DNA of 32,216 bases from Hydnum rufescens UP504 (lineage: Eukaryota > Basidiomycota > Agaricomycetes > Cantharellales > Hydnaceae): assembly GCA_014904985.1 (NCBI GenBank), contig MU129307.1:1-32216 (forward strand), written 5' to 3'. A program made the translations under genes and the position numbers. Positions 18,833 through 29,417 of this stretch are shown here, in pieces; the first letter of the stretch is position 1, and each line of letters begins with the position of its first letter. The notes beneath the pieces are model-generated. The model ran no database searches and was not told the DNA's origin. It was given only the letters and a program-made list of their open reading frames with translations.

Positions 18833-18967
18833 GGGTGAGCCCCACTGGGTGAGCCTATGGATGTATATGCTAATATAATAATAATAATAAATAAATTAAT
18901 AATGCATAATATGGCAGGGGCCCCTGGGCTGCTTGGGGGGACCCTAGATTGCATTGCAGGGGCCCCC

Positions 18968-19903
18968 AGTATAGAAGAGACCTAATGGGCTTTATTTGTT
19001 TTGATCAGTTGAAATGTTATAAGACATTTGTTTAGATTGTTTTTAGATGAGGACAGATCAGTTTCAATGGGTTATGTGCCACTCAACTGTTATTTTGTAT
19101 CAGTTTTATTGTTGGTTTGACCCCAGACCTTGAACACTAAACTCCAAGATAGATTCTCAGCACAAGATTTGAACACAGGACCTTCAGATACTCCAAAATG
19201 CAGATAGCAAGACACCAAGATTCAAACACAAGACCTTAAGACACTTCCAAGACACTCCAAGATACAACTGCAAGACTCAAGATTCAAACACACAACTTCA
19301 AGAATGGATGTCTAGCAACTCCTACTCTGAGGGTTCTACAACTATCCACTATTTACTCACATGACTAAGCAAGACTGACACACTCTGATTCTCTTATTCC
19401 CTTTTATACTCTTCTCCTTGTTTGAGATACTGTTATTCTCTCTACTAATGAGTACTTGGATACTAGGGTGCTGTGATCCTCAAGGGGCACCTTCTTGGAT
19501 TGGATACCCCTCCTGCACTAAATCCCCCCTCTCTTCATACCTTTCTGAACCCTCCACATGACTCACATCAGGAAAAAGACTTTGCTTCAGAAGCCTTCAG
19601 GAGTCTTCAAAGCCTTTGGAAGCAAAGTGGATTTTCCTGATGCATCCACTTACTAATCTCCTTACTCATCCTTTAGTCATACTCACTAATCACCTTAATC
19701 ATCCATTTCTAATGCCTTACTATCTCCCTTCTTACTAACCTCTTATTAAATCACCTGCCCTTAAGTCATGTGCCAAAATGTGGACTTCCTTAGTATAAGT
19801 GGTCATGCCTCTCTTCTAGAGTTCAATGCTGGCAAGGTGCACGTTTCTTGAAGAGCTTGAATCAAGGGGTTTTTGAGGCTCAAACATTTTTCTCTTCTAC
19901 ACT
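18968..19903. mobile_element. Probable terminal-inverted-repeat element, about 936 bp
   Basis: AGTATAGAAGAGA at the left and its complement TCTCTTCTACACT at the right match at 12 of 13. The inverted match extends outward into GGGGCCCCC on both sides. The element lies in a GGGGCCCC stretch found elsewhere in array 2, and the right flank (CATCTAGTTAGATATAAT) matches the array flank at 18636. Its interior is CpG-free over long stretches and has no open frame. Target duplication and class are unresolved. Confidence 0.5.
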
Positions 19904-20439
19904 GGGGGCCCCCTGGTGTAAACATCTAGTTAGATATAATAAATGCAATGCTCATTATATCTAATATGATGTGGAAACCAGCCTGTCAATCATATTAAGG
20001 GGTTTCCATTTGTACTTGGCCTGATTACATAATCACCTCCCCATACCATGAATGACCCTTAACAATTGATCTAGGCAGCATTAGACACCAGTAGCACACA
20101 GTAAGGATGATAAACACCTCTAAGGCTCCAGAAAATATCTTATCAGACATGCCTAAATTAGACCTATAACACTCTCCAGCTGGTGAACAAACCCTCCCAG
20201 GTGGTGCCTGCAGCAGCCTATTTTAGACATGTCTATATAGTGAACTTTGAAAAAAAAATTCCCCAAAAATACCCCTCACACATATCTTAGACATGCCTAT
20301 ACTTGGAACACCTCTTAGGTGGTTTGCAGATGGAAACTCAAACCACCTAAGAGGTACTATTTTGAGGGTGCATTAGGTGTTTTTTTCCCCATTTGCTTTG
20401 TGAAAATTCACTCATGTAATTAGGTATTCTAGGATCAAA
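19904..20439. other. Spacer without a gene
   Basis: AT-rich and CpG-poor. It contains several variants of AGACATGCCTA (about 20149, 20227, 20289) and a 16-bp hairpin. I see no coding potential. Confidence 0.6.
20311..20354. repeat. Hairpin with 16-bp perfect stem
   Basis: CCTCTTAGGTGGTTTG (20311-20326) pairs with 20339-20354 across a 12-nt loop. Confidence 0.8.
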
Positions 20440-20441
20440 TA

Positions 20442-20468
20442 AGATAGGCTGCATACATACTCATCAAG
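20442..20468 (+). repeat. TIR of transposon B, low-coordinate end
   Basis: AGATAGGCTGCATACATACT and onward; this is the 3' side of the minus-strand transposase. Confidence 0.85.
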
Positions 20469-20600
20469 CCTCTGGCATTTTCTGAAGGGTCATGTGATCA
20501 ATTAGGGTTAGGCTTTAGGTGCTCAAATTTTGTCCACCCCATACTGACTTTTGATCTTGGCCCAGGATATAATATAGCAAGTCTAAATTGTAAAACTAAC

Positions 20601-21763
20601 CTATTGGTATTCCTTCTCTAAGTCCACCATGAGTGTGTCTGGAAGAACTCAATGGCCATGATACTTTTTGTTAACCCATGCTGCCTGTGCACCATTCAGA
20701 CCCTTATGGTAGGCATACATAAACTGTAATGAATGTGTAAAAAAGCTGCAAGAGTCAATGAAAATGAATAGAAAAGTGCCTGTTAGAACACTCACCAACA
20801 CATTGAAATGAGAGGAACAGACTCCAGTGCATTGAGAACATTCTGCTCTAGTGTTTTTTCATCTGAGGACTCTGGATATTGGTGATATATCTGCTTAGCA
20901 TAACCCCAATTGGATTCAATGAAGTTACATTCACAGTGAAAGCAGGGGTAGAAAGAGACTTCAAAACCATGCTGGGCTGCAAGCTCTTCTGGTCTGGATT
21001 TCTGGCTTGCAAAATTGGGTCAATCAAAGAGTCCCTTCTGACAGCAGCATGGAGGTGAATTCAGTGGAATAATATTAGATCAGCATTTGAAGCTTGAGCC
21101 ACACTGTGCCTTCAGCCCTTTGGTGTCAATACCCTGCTCTTCTAAAGTCCTCACCATGCCTTGGAACTGCCCAGCATGCTCATGGCCAGGTGGGAAATAA
21201 AGTGACTGGGGGGATCCATCTGGGAACTTGCTGTTGCACATTTGTTGCTTTTCATTTACCAGATGGCTGTTGCTGTCCAGGACTGTCTTTCCACTGTCAT
21301 CATACTTTGTCACCTCAACAAGAAAATTCCAAGGGGGCTTTGGCATGTTTTTTGGCATCCATGTCACAGAGAGGGCATCATTGGGATGTTTTGAGTGAGT
21401 CATCACATTATCAAAGGCAAGGACATGCTGTTCATTGGGGTAGTATTTATCAAGGATATCCATTGCCCAAGAAGCTTGGGCAATAATATCATCATTGGTG
21501 AAGAATCCCTTGCAAATCTTGCCTGCTTTGAAGAGGACCAAAGCTGTGCATGAGCCATCTGGTGAGCACAACCAACCATAATCAGCCAAGACAAAGTCTG
21601 CCACCATCAAGGACACTCCTTCACCCTTTTGAATAGGTTTTGGGGTCTCATTGTCATGGACCCACTGCAGCTTGTGCTGATCATGAGCATAAAAAGTGGA
21701 CTCATTGTGAGTCCACACTACAGTCCTTTTTCCTGCCACCTTGTTCATCACCTCATTTCCATC
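20601..21763 (-). pseudogene. Transposase B, C-terminal segment
   Basis: Reading on the minus strand, the segment carries TVVWTHNESTFYAHD, VADFVLADYGWL, AFDNVMTHSKH, the tail of a cysteine region, CFHCECNFIESNWGYAK and, after an intron at 20746-20795, FMYAYHKGLNGAQAAW and KKYHGH, ending at TAG (20601-20603). The first catalytic aspartate of the family (THDES) is Asn here, so this copy would be inactive even if translated. TGA codons interrupt it after LFD and after YHGH, where relatives usually have other residues or Arg. It joins directly to 22426-22630 once the hAT-like element is removed. Confidence 0.85.
20746..20795 (-). other. 50-nt intron in transposase B
   Basis: Minus-strand GTGAGT donor at 20795, TTCTAAC and CATTGACT branch candidates, CTTGCAG acceptor. 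Same position as the intron of transposase A. Confidence 0.65.
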
Positions 21764-22425
21764 TATGGTTGCCATGGTCAGGTTTTGGTTAGGTTTTGCC
21801 CAATTTGGGCAAAACCTAAACCTGACCAGGTTCCAAAATCACCCATGAGGGCAAAACCTGAACCTGACCTGAGGTTCGGTCTCATTTAGGTCAGGTTCTG
21901 GTTTAAACCTGAAACCTGAGGTATGAGGGAAGCCAACATTTTCAGGGGGTACTACAGAATATCTACACCCTCTCTTCAAGTCTCTGCCTCTGCCACTCCC
22001 TTTACATCCTGCTTTAGATCCACATCTCCTTCCTAGCCCTTTCACTTCAATTTACTGCTCACACATCTTCTGGAGATGGTATTTAGTCACTACATTCTGT
22101 CATGTGATTTGTGATCTGCACCAATTACCTCATTTGATGGCCAAGTCATGTGACTTCTGACTCTAGAACTATAGTCACATCTGTAAATTGCCAGATTTGG
22201 TGCCAGAATAGTGGTCAATTTACATGGAATGGAACCTACACCCTACCTTTCAGGTTCAGGTTTAAACCTGGTTTCAGACCAGTTTTTGGATTCAGGGCAA
22301 GGGCAAAACCTGAACCTGACCTGAAGAAAATGAAATGAAACCTGACTCCAATGGAACCTGACCTGGGTCAGGTTCAGGTTTAAACTCAGGTTTCACAGGT
22401 TTAAACCTGAACTGCAGCATCCATA
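21764..22425 (+). mobile_element. hAT-like non-autonomous element, copy 1, inside transposase B
   Basis: 662 bp with ends TATGGTTGCC and, inverted, TATGGATGCT, flanked by the exact 8-bp duplication TTTCCATC (21756-21763 and 22426-22433). An 8-bp duplication and short ends of this type are characteristic of hAT elements. Both subterminal regions (about 21780-21920 and 22245-22415) consist of repeats such as CAGGTTTAAACCTG and AACCTGAACCTGACCTGA. The middle is unique and non-coding. A second copy lies at 24446-25223 in the opposite orientation. Confidence 0.85.
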
Positions 22426-22630
22426 TTTCCATCCCAATCCCATGCCCTCAGCAAAGGCAGCAGCTTGTCCCAAAAAGGAATGAACAAATTTTGATAGTAT
22501 GCAATGACATCTTTGCATTTGTGTCCAACATATTGACCCTTTGGTTCCTTTGTCCAGCAGTATTCCATCACTTTCATCCATCACTGTGCTATTGCCAGGT
22601 GGATTGTGTTCTTCAAGCCAAATCATGATT
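22426..22630 (-). pseudogene. Transposase B, central segment
   Basis: On the minus strand this reads LKNTIHLAIAQWMKVMEYCW, GQYVGHKCKDVIAYYQNLF and IPFWDKLLPLLRAWDWDGNE, matching LRLKKTISHKTALRWMQIM and EGHERSDVVAYQQSIF in transposase A. It is contiguous in phase with the C-terminal segment across the hAT-like element, and with the N-terminal segment at 29851 across the pogo-like element. An in-frame TGA lies just before FGLKN. Confidence 0.82.
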
Positions 22631-22632
22631 TA

Positions 22633-23619
22633 CTGTTGTTTTCATAATCCAAGTCACTGCTGTATTTCACCACAATATACAAAATGTCCATCAATCTTGT
22701 GACCCTGATTTCTCCATGACAAGAGAATCTAGACACTTGAGATGCAGTGTGGGATCTCATATAATATATCTCTGGATCATGTCAAAGCCAGAATCATGAA
22801 TTTTCAACTTATAGAGATTTTAATCTTCAAACAACATTTCCCTATCTATGTGCCCAGTTTTGGCCCAATGGATACCATTTTTAAATATGTTATTTGGCTC
22901 ATAGATATCCACCTAATGTTGAAGCCTAATTTCCACAATTCTCATTTTGAGAATTTTCATATTGCAAAGTGTACTAGGGAGGTTGTAACAAAGTGCCTCC
23001 CAGATTCAGGAGGGCACTCATTGTCATACTTGGACAAAGCAGAGTCAACAGATTGGGAGCCAGATGGGAGGGAATAAGGGGACAGTGAGAAGAGGTAATC
23101 ACACTGCCCTCAGCACTGGCTTTGGGCAGGGGAGCTGGACACAGAGCTAAGCACTGGCTTCACTCTGAGTCCAGGGGAAAAGAGTGTGAGGGAGTGGGGG
23201 TCATGGTGAAAGACATAAAGTAGTGACTGGCCAAGTGGCACAGTCACTATCTAAGGAGAGGATGGGGGATCAGTGAGAGGAAGGACTGTCCTACTCACTG
23301 CTTTCCTGCTAGGGTCCAGAGGTGTTACTCCCAGACTAGGAAAGGCCTAGTATTAGTGGCTACTAGACAGGCCAACCAGATGACTAGATAGAAGCAGAGT
23401 AGAGACAAGAGGTTTCACAGTTTCTCACTAGGTGATGAAGATCCAGGCAAAGGTTAACTATTTGATTCTGTGGAATCTGCTGTATATACATGACTTTTGA
23501 GTCCTAACTTAATTATGTAATACACTATATTACAGAGGTGTGCTGAGTTGAATCCCAAGTAAAATTTCACAAAATGCCCCTACACCCCCACAAATTGGCA
23601 CATATATTCACCAACATAT
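22633..23619 (+). repeat. Left terminal inverted repeat of the pogo-like element, split by a solo LTR
   Basis: It is made of 22633-22983 and 23540-23619, the reverse complement of 29418-29848. Divergence is mostly transitions. Confidence 0.88.
22984..23534 (+). mobile_element. Solo LTR, copy 2 of 3
   Basis: 551 bp, TGTAACAAAG...CTATATTACA, with the exact duplication GAGGT (22979-22983 and 23535-23539). The right terminal repeat of the pogo-like element preserves the uninterrupted site near 29503-29510, which confirms both ends. Confidence 0.93.
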
Positions 23620-23644
23620 ACTATTAGTCACAGCCCTCATTGCC

Positions 23645-24049
23645 ACCACCATGTAATTGCCGTTTCTCTTCTACACCCTTCAATTCTCATTCAACTGGGC
23701 CCATATTTGGCATGTAGTTACAGGCTGTATATACACAGGGTTGTGTCCAAAAGGAATTCCAAAAATCATTGAATTCCACCTGTTTATATCACTTTTACCT
23801 CACAGATCTTGCAAATTTGACACTTTTTAAGCACTCAAAATGCTCCTGTGAAATATCTAGGCCAGTCCTTGGGCGGGAACTGTCTTGCAGCTCCTTGCTA
23901 TGTTCCTGAGAAGCTATAGACAAAATATCAGCTCTCTAGGTGGTCACCAGCACATGTAAAGTGCTGATGAATACTGGGATCTCAATCTAATTTGGCAGGC
24001 AGGTAAACAGACCACATTTCAAACTCTGTCAGCCTTCATACCCCCCCAA
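23645..24049. other. Leader region of the pogo-like element
   Basis: Between the left inverted repeat and the transposase ATG. AT-rich with a few CpG; no open frame. It would hold the promoter, but no specific site is recognised. Confidence 0.5.
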
Positions 24050-24445
24050 ATGCCTTCTAAGAGTGGGGAATATACTGAGGAAGATATCCAGAAAGCTCTT
24101 GCTGAGCTGACTGAGGGAGTTCACCGCAGTGTGGCTGCTGCAGCTAAGGCATATTGCATCCCCCCCAGGACCCTTTGGTGGCATGTCAAGCATGGGCCAA
24201 ATGCAACAAGACAGCAGGCACATCAACCACAGCAGCTCCTAACACATGCCCAGGCAAGTAATGCTTATCAGGTGTGACACACATACTGACTTCACTTACA
24301 AAAAGGAATTATCTCTGCTTGAGTGGATCACCCACCTTGGCCTGCTTGCCCAGCTGCTGTTGGAGGGACAAATCCCTACTACATGCAAACCCCATCTGAG
24401 GACGATTTTTCAAATAAATGAACCAATTTCCATGTCAATCTGGAC
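24050..24445 (+). pseudogene. Pogo-like transposase, N-terminal DNA-binding part
   Basis: From ATG 24050 the product begins MPSKSGEYTEEDIQKALAEL and includes SVAAAAKAYCIPPRTLWWHV, a psq-type helix-turn-helix as in pogo transposases. A 52-nt GC-AG intron (24254-24305, CAG/GCAAGT...AAAAAG) keeps phase, and the next exon gives ELSLLEWITHLGL, the start of the second (CENP-B-like) DNA-binding domain. The hAT-like element interrupts it after 24445. The remaining CENP-B-like part is not found between 25232 and 26530. Confidence 0.75.
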
Positions 24446-25223
24446 TATGGATGCCTTTGGTCTGGTTTAAACCTTGGGAACCTGGGTTTAAACCTAAACC
24501 AGACCCAGGTCTGGTTCCATTGGGGTCAGGGTTCATTCAATTTTCCTCTGGTCTGGTTTAGGTTTTGCCCTTGCCCTGAATCCAAAACCTGGTTCAAACC
24601 CAGGTTTAAACTTGAACCTGAAAGGTAGGGTGTACCTTCCAGTCTATGTACTTTCACCCTTATTTCTCCACATATTATCATTATCATCCTTCTATACATT
24701 CAATTCCAGAAGTAAACCTAGCAATTTGCACACAGTACTGTAATTTCAGAGTCAAAAGTTGCATGACTCTGGAATCTAATGGGGTAATCTGTGCAGGTTA
24801 CAAAGCACATCACTCTGGGATCAAATCTGGAGATTTGCACAGGTTACTGTAACTCAGTCTAGGGTGAAATGACACAATTTAGTTAGCTAAGTTCCATCCC
24901 CTGGAGATATGTAAGCAGAAAATTGATGTGAAGGGAGGGGTGTGAATGAGATATGAATGGAAAATGGGATGCAAAGGAAGTGGTCAATGCAAAGACTCAC
25001 ACAGAGAGTCCAGATAGTCTATAGTACTTACTAAAATGATTTGCTTCTCCTATATCTCAGGTTTCAGGTTTAAACCTGCTTTAAACCCAAACCAAACCAC
25101 TCTGGAACCAAACCTCAGGTCAGGTTCAGGTTTTGCCCTCATGGGTGATTTCAGGTTCAGGTCTGGTTTAGGTTTTGCCCAAATTGGCAAAAACCAAACC
25201 AAAACCAAACCTAGGCATCCCTA
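24446..25223 (-). mobile_element. hAT-like non-autonomous element, copy 2, inside the pogo-like transposase
   Basis: 778 bp, ends TATGGATGCC and, inverted, TAGGGATGCC, with the exact 8-bp duplication ATCTGGAC (24438-24445 and 25224-25231). It is related to copy 1 in inverted orientation: AAATCACCCATGAGGGCAAA of copy 1 appears here as its complement at about 25132. Subterminal repeats again contain GGTTTAAACC palindromes. No coding capacity is visible. Confidence 0.88.
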
Positions 25224-25231
25224 ATCTGGAC

Positions 25232-25503
25232 ATCAATTCCCATGCCATCATTCATTTGAGAACAAGCCCAAATGCCATATGTCTAAAACCCATGAATCCA
25301 TGCCATTCCTTCAATTGTACACAAGCCAATTTATTGTTTGTCCATGGCATTTCAACAGGCCACCCTAAATTCCACCTTTCCATGCCATACCTCAATGTGA
25401 CAATATCAATTCAACTTGCTTGCTTTGTTTGACCTTCAATCAGGCTCCACTTCTGATACACACCTCCTGTTGCCTCAAGAGTGACTCTAATGAATTTTGA
25501 TTA
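25232..25503. other. Unassigned sequence in the pogo-like element
   Basis: No transposase similarity is visible, although the missing CENP-B-like segment would be expected here. Several CCATGCCAT(T/A) motifs recur (about 25240, 25298, 25380). Confidence 0.4.
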
Positions 25504-26387
25504 TGTAATGCAACAGAGTACACACCCGGGCCTTGATTCTGACTCGCAGACTTGTCACATGACAAATAGGGGCTAATGCAGCACTCTCAAGGAGTAAATG
25601 CCAAATATCTCCCTCAGTTTTAATTGGATCGACTCGGCAAGATAGCGCCCAGAAAGCTACTATTTACACCTCTCAGACGATACCAAACACAAGCCAAACG
25701 AATCAAAACTGCACCTTCCAGGACAATTTTACTATGTGTTTCATATTTCTCTTCAGTATTTTTCGAATTTCTCCACCAGTTTTGATCTAATTCATTTGTG
25801 ACAAGCACACCTAGAAAGCTGTCGACAATCCTCATCCAAGGGTACCAAGGGAAAAACGATCTGATAAGAACTCGGCTCTCTACAATTTAACTCCCCCATG
25901 TCTCATTTCATTGTTGCCTCTGCTTTTTTTGATTATTAATGGCAATTATTCTCTGCCCCTTTTATATCCAACGAAGGGTATGTCTAGGACAACCAGTTCC
26001 ACCATTCCCCAAGGGATTCTGTTCAGTAGGAGAGGAGGAATAGCTTGGTTAAGCCATATTCCCCTATTCTGACTTGATTTTGGAATATCTCCTTCAGTTT
26101 TAAAGCTTTTGACTTGATTTATTTTTCATCATTTTCACCTTAACCCCACCTTTCTGCTGGTTACCATAGCATTTTTTTGTGATGTATATTAAGTGCAGGA
26201 GATGCAAATTTCTATAGTTTTTCCCCCTCCCCAGTTTTGAGGCACTGATGTATTGCCACTGGTTCCTTGGGTGAATTCCACCAATACTACTGCACTTTGT
26301 CTAGTGCCTCAAGAGGAGAGCCTTAGGGTGTGGTTTTGTGACCCATATTCATTCTTTGTTCTATTGCTTGGGCAGGTGTTGCTTACA
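25504..26387 (-). mobile_element. LTR-like repeat, right copy
   Basis: Inverted relative of 2508-3375. Its ends are TGTAATGCAACA and, inverted, TGTAAGCAACA. The 5 bp outside (GATTA and GCATT) do not match exactly, so a target duplication is not proven. It retains more CpG (for example 25628-25648, 25680-25700) than its surroundings, suggesting a later arrival. No open frame. Confidence 0.55.
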
Positions 26388-26529
26388 GCATTAGATTTCT
26401 ATCCCAAAAGACCTTCATTCCTTTGAGCCTCAACATTCAGATTGATCCCGTGGTCCCCTCTTTTCATTCTCAATTCCATATCATGTACTGTGGCTGGATT
26501 CCTCCCTTCATTTCCCGCTTACACTGCTC

Positions 26530-28692
26530 AACAGTCACACCATTGGGCCCTTTGTAAACAATATCTGTGGTACTTTTCTGGGGAAGAATTGGCTACCACA
26601 GTTTCTAAAATGCCATAAGGATGCTGCACACTACTGCTGCTCCTCAGCACTAGATCCAAAGTGGGCACAGTCTTTCAACTATTCCACTGTATGAGATTAT
26701 TTTTACAAACTTAAGGCAATACTTGATGACCATGACATCCCATTGGAAAATGTCTACAACACAGATGAGCAGGGTTGTCAGCTTGGTGGTGGTCACAAGG
26801 GCCACTGTTGTAAGTACCTCTTTGGTCACAATTCCAGGGAGTGGTACTGCATTCATGATGCAAACCTTGAACTTGTGACAGTGGTTGAGTGCATGAGTGC
26901 CGATGGTTTTGCCCTCAAGCCATATGTCATCTTTAAGGCCAAACAACTTCAGCATTCATGGTTTGAGGCAGCAGGGGCTGAGTGTGCCTCTGGGTATGTA
27001 TGGTGTATGCTCCACTCTTGTCAATCACTGATGTCAAGGACACTAGTATTGGAGTATCAGATAATGGGTGGATTGACAATGACCACTGCAAAAAATGGCT
27101 CACCCACACATTTCTCCCCCAAGCCTGGGCACAAAATACATCAGGAAAAAATATTCTCATTATCTGTGATGGTCATGGATCACACTACACCAGCAACCTT
27201 CTATTCATGGCTCACTGCCACGATATCTTGATCTTCAAGCTGCCACCCCACTGCATGCACCATCTCCAGCCCCTAGACATTGGTATTTTCAGACCCTTCC
27301 AAATGATATTTTCCAACAAAGTGGACAAGTATGTCAAGTCACACAAGCAGGGCCTTTCAAAGACCTCATTTGTTGCAATCTATTTGGATTCTCATGATGA
27401 GGCATTCAGTAGCAGTACAATCTGTGTGGCTTTCTGCAAATGTGGAATAAATCCCTTTAACCCAGATGTCTCCAGTGAAGCCGACTTTGCACCAAGTCAA
27501 GCCACATCTACTGTTGCATCTCCTCATCTACCTTCTTCCTTCCCTGTCAAGTCAGAAGAATGGGAACAGGAATCAGCTGGGGTGGATAAGGAATCAGAGG
27601 ACAACAACAAAGCTCACTTTGATGCCCAGGAACACACCAATGACAGTGCCATGGGTCCCTTGACACTCCCCCCATTGTACAACCATCACACCATTGCCAC
27701 CATTTCCACAGACCCCCCAGCTCCCATATCAATCCCAAAACACATCTTGAGTCTCTTGAAAGATGAACTCATCAGGATCACACAGGAGCTGCAAAATCAA
27801 AACCAAAAATTGCAAGATGCTGTGGAAAAGGCCAACATGCATGCAGTCATTGCAGGTCAGCAGTATTCCCAGCTGCAGAAACAAGTTAATACAAAGAATA
27901 ACACACCCAAAACCTCATGTCAGTCATTCTCCACCACAGCATGTGTTTTGAACACCTCCGATGCCTTGGCAATTATTGCCACCAAGAGGGCCACTGAATT
28001 GGCTAGGGCACAACAGAAGGAGCTGGAGAGGGAGGAAAAATCACAGAAGGCAGAGGAGGCTCATGTTGTGAAGGCCAAGAAGGCAGTCCTTATATGGGCT
28101 ACTGCAGCAGTCAAGATTGTCAAGGAATGTGAGGATCTCAAAATGAAGAGACTCGCCCAGGAAGAAAAAGAGCAAATGGCTCAGGTGGCAAAGGAGACAA
28201 AGGCCCATCTCACTCAGGAAGCAAAGGCCACAAAGGCTGCAAAGGCAGCTGCAAAGCAGCTAGAGAAGGAGGAGAAACAGCAAAGAAAAGGTGGGGGGGA
28301 CTGCACAGCAGAAAGCAGAGAAGGTGGCAGGGAAGACTGTGTCTCATGGAAAGAGGAAGAGGGTCACAGAAGAGGATGAGGCCAATGGTGACAAGGAGAA
28401 CAAATGCACACCACCAGACTCACCAGCTAAGCACCACCAGACTATCTCACTACAAACAAGAATACCAGGCCTGTCTCATCCTCAACCTCATCCACAGCCA
28501 CGATGGATTGGAGCTCACATCAACTCAACAGAACCTGTTAGTATTGCCGACAGATCAGCGCTCAGATATGCAACCCACAATATGGCTACATATCCGGGTC
28601 TGCCCCCGCCTCTGGTTCATATTAGTACACCTAGGGACACATCAGATGACGAATCACACAGGTTTTGCTGGAACTGGGGGGGAGGGCAATGA
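26530..28692 (+). pseudogene. Pogo-like transposase, DDE catalytic domain and C-terminal coiled coil
   Basis: The phase starting near 26551 gives GKNWLPQFLKCHKDAAHY, a TGA at 26692, then NVYNTDEQG (first catalytic Asp about 26764), LVTVVECMSADG, an intron at 26994-27046 (GTATGT...CACTAG, 53 nt) that restores phase to IGVSDNGWIDND, ICDGHGSHY (second Asp about 27168), LQPLDIGIF (third Asp about 27276) and CKCGINPFNPD. This DDD arrangement and order are those of pogo/Fot1-type transposases. From about 27750 the C-terminus is a Lys/Glu/Ala-rich coiled coil. A run of seven G at 28293-28299 shifts the frame, after which KRKRVTEEDE continues to TGA at 28690. The catalytic acids are intact; one stop, one frameshift and the broken N-terminus make it a pseudogene. 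Confidence 0.85.
26994..27046 (+). other. 53-nt intron in the pogo-like transposase
   Basis: GTATGT donor, ATCACTGAT branch site and CACTAG acceptor. Splicing removes the apparent frameshift and yields SGIGVSDNGW, as in relatives. Confidence 0.7.
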
Positions 28693-28927
28693 ACAAAGGA
28701 AAAAATGGCAATTATGCAGGTTGCCAAACTCAATGGACCCAGAATGGGTGCTTGACACAGATTCCTTCTACTGCCATCAATTTTGCATATAATCCCTTAT
28801 AATTTTTACAGCTTGTTTATAGTATCATTTCCAACATTGTTGCCAAGTTTGAGCCTGAATGGAGCCCTCTGTCATGTACAAGATGGATTTTTGTCACTTT
28901 GCAGCAATTACCCTGTAAGTAATAGTA

Positions 28928-29417
28928 TTGAAATTTGTCTCCTGAGGATTAGTTGATTACTCCAAAAATGCAAGCTCAAACTACATGTTAGTGAATGTAC
29001 TGGATTTCCAACAAAAAAACCTGTAAATAAATTCATCCAGGTGGCTCAGCCCATCACCCATGAACAATAATCCTCAAATTGCTTCCCAGCACACATTCTG
29101 TGCATTATAATGCCAACATTTGCTAGGGGTATCATTTAGATCCATCTGATGGCTTCAGTGGCTCAGATCCAACCATGGTGATTGGATCCAAGCCACTGGA
29201 ACTATCAGATGGATTTAAATTATACCCCTAGCGAATGTTGGCATTATAATGCATGGAATGTGCACTGGGAAGCAATTTGAGGATTATTGTTTGTGGGCAA
29301 TGGGCTGAGCCACCTGGATGAATTTATTTATGGGTGGAAATCCAGTACATTCACTAGCACATAGTTTGAGCTTGTGTTTTTGGAGTAATCAACTAATCCT
29401 CAGGAGAAAAATTTCAA
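28928..29417. mobile_element. 490-bp foldback MITE with TA duplication
   Basis: The whole element is an inverted repeat around 29172/29173. It starts TTGAAATTTGTCTCCTGAGG and ends with its near complement. TA lies on both sides (28926-28927 and 29418-29419). The left inverted repeat of the pogo-like element keeps the empty site (CAACATATACTATTAG near 23611). No coding capacity. Likely mobilised by a Tc1/mariner or pogo transposase. Confidence 0.88.

Larger units (their letters stand above)
16600..18960 (+). repeat. Array 2: six hairpin-bearing exon/intron-like modules
   Basis: These are plus-strand counterparts of array 1: modules 6-11 with hairpin H1 (usually), GTRAGT donor, hairpin H2, CTAAC/CTGAC branch site and TAG/CAG acceptor. 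Modules 10 and 11 (18440-18600 and 18760-18960) are near copies of one another: both have donor and H2 followed by GGTGAGCCTATGGATGTATAT, a TAA-rich stretch and CAGGGGCCCCTGG, but no clear acceptor. A solo LTR splits the exon between modules 7 and 8. Confidence 0.7.

Noticed and set aside
25232..25503. Remaining CENP-B-like part of the pogo transposase
   Set aside because: I could not see the expected motifs in any phase, so it is left unassigned.
2508..26387. The LTR-like repeats as a retrotransposon's LTR pair
   Set aside because: They are in inverted orientation and 22 kb apart.
26994..27046. Frameshift in the pogo-like transposase
   Set aside because: A 53-nt intron with GTATGT and CACTAG restores the phase exactly.
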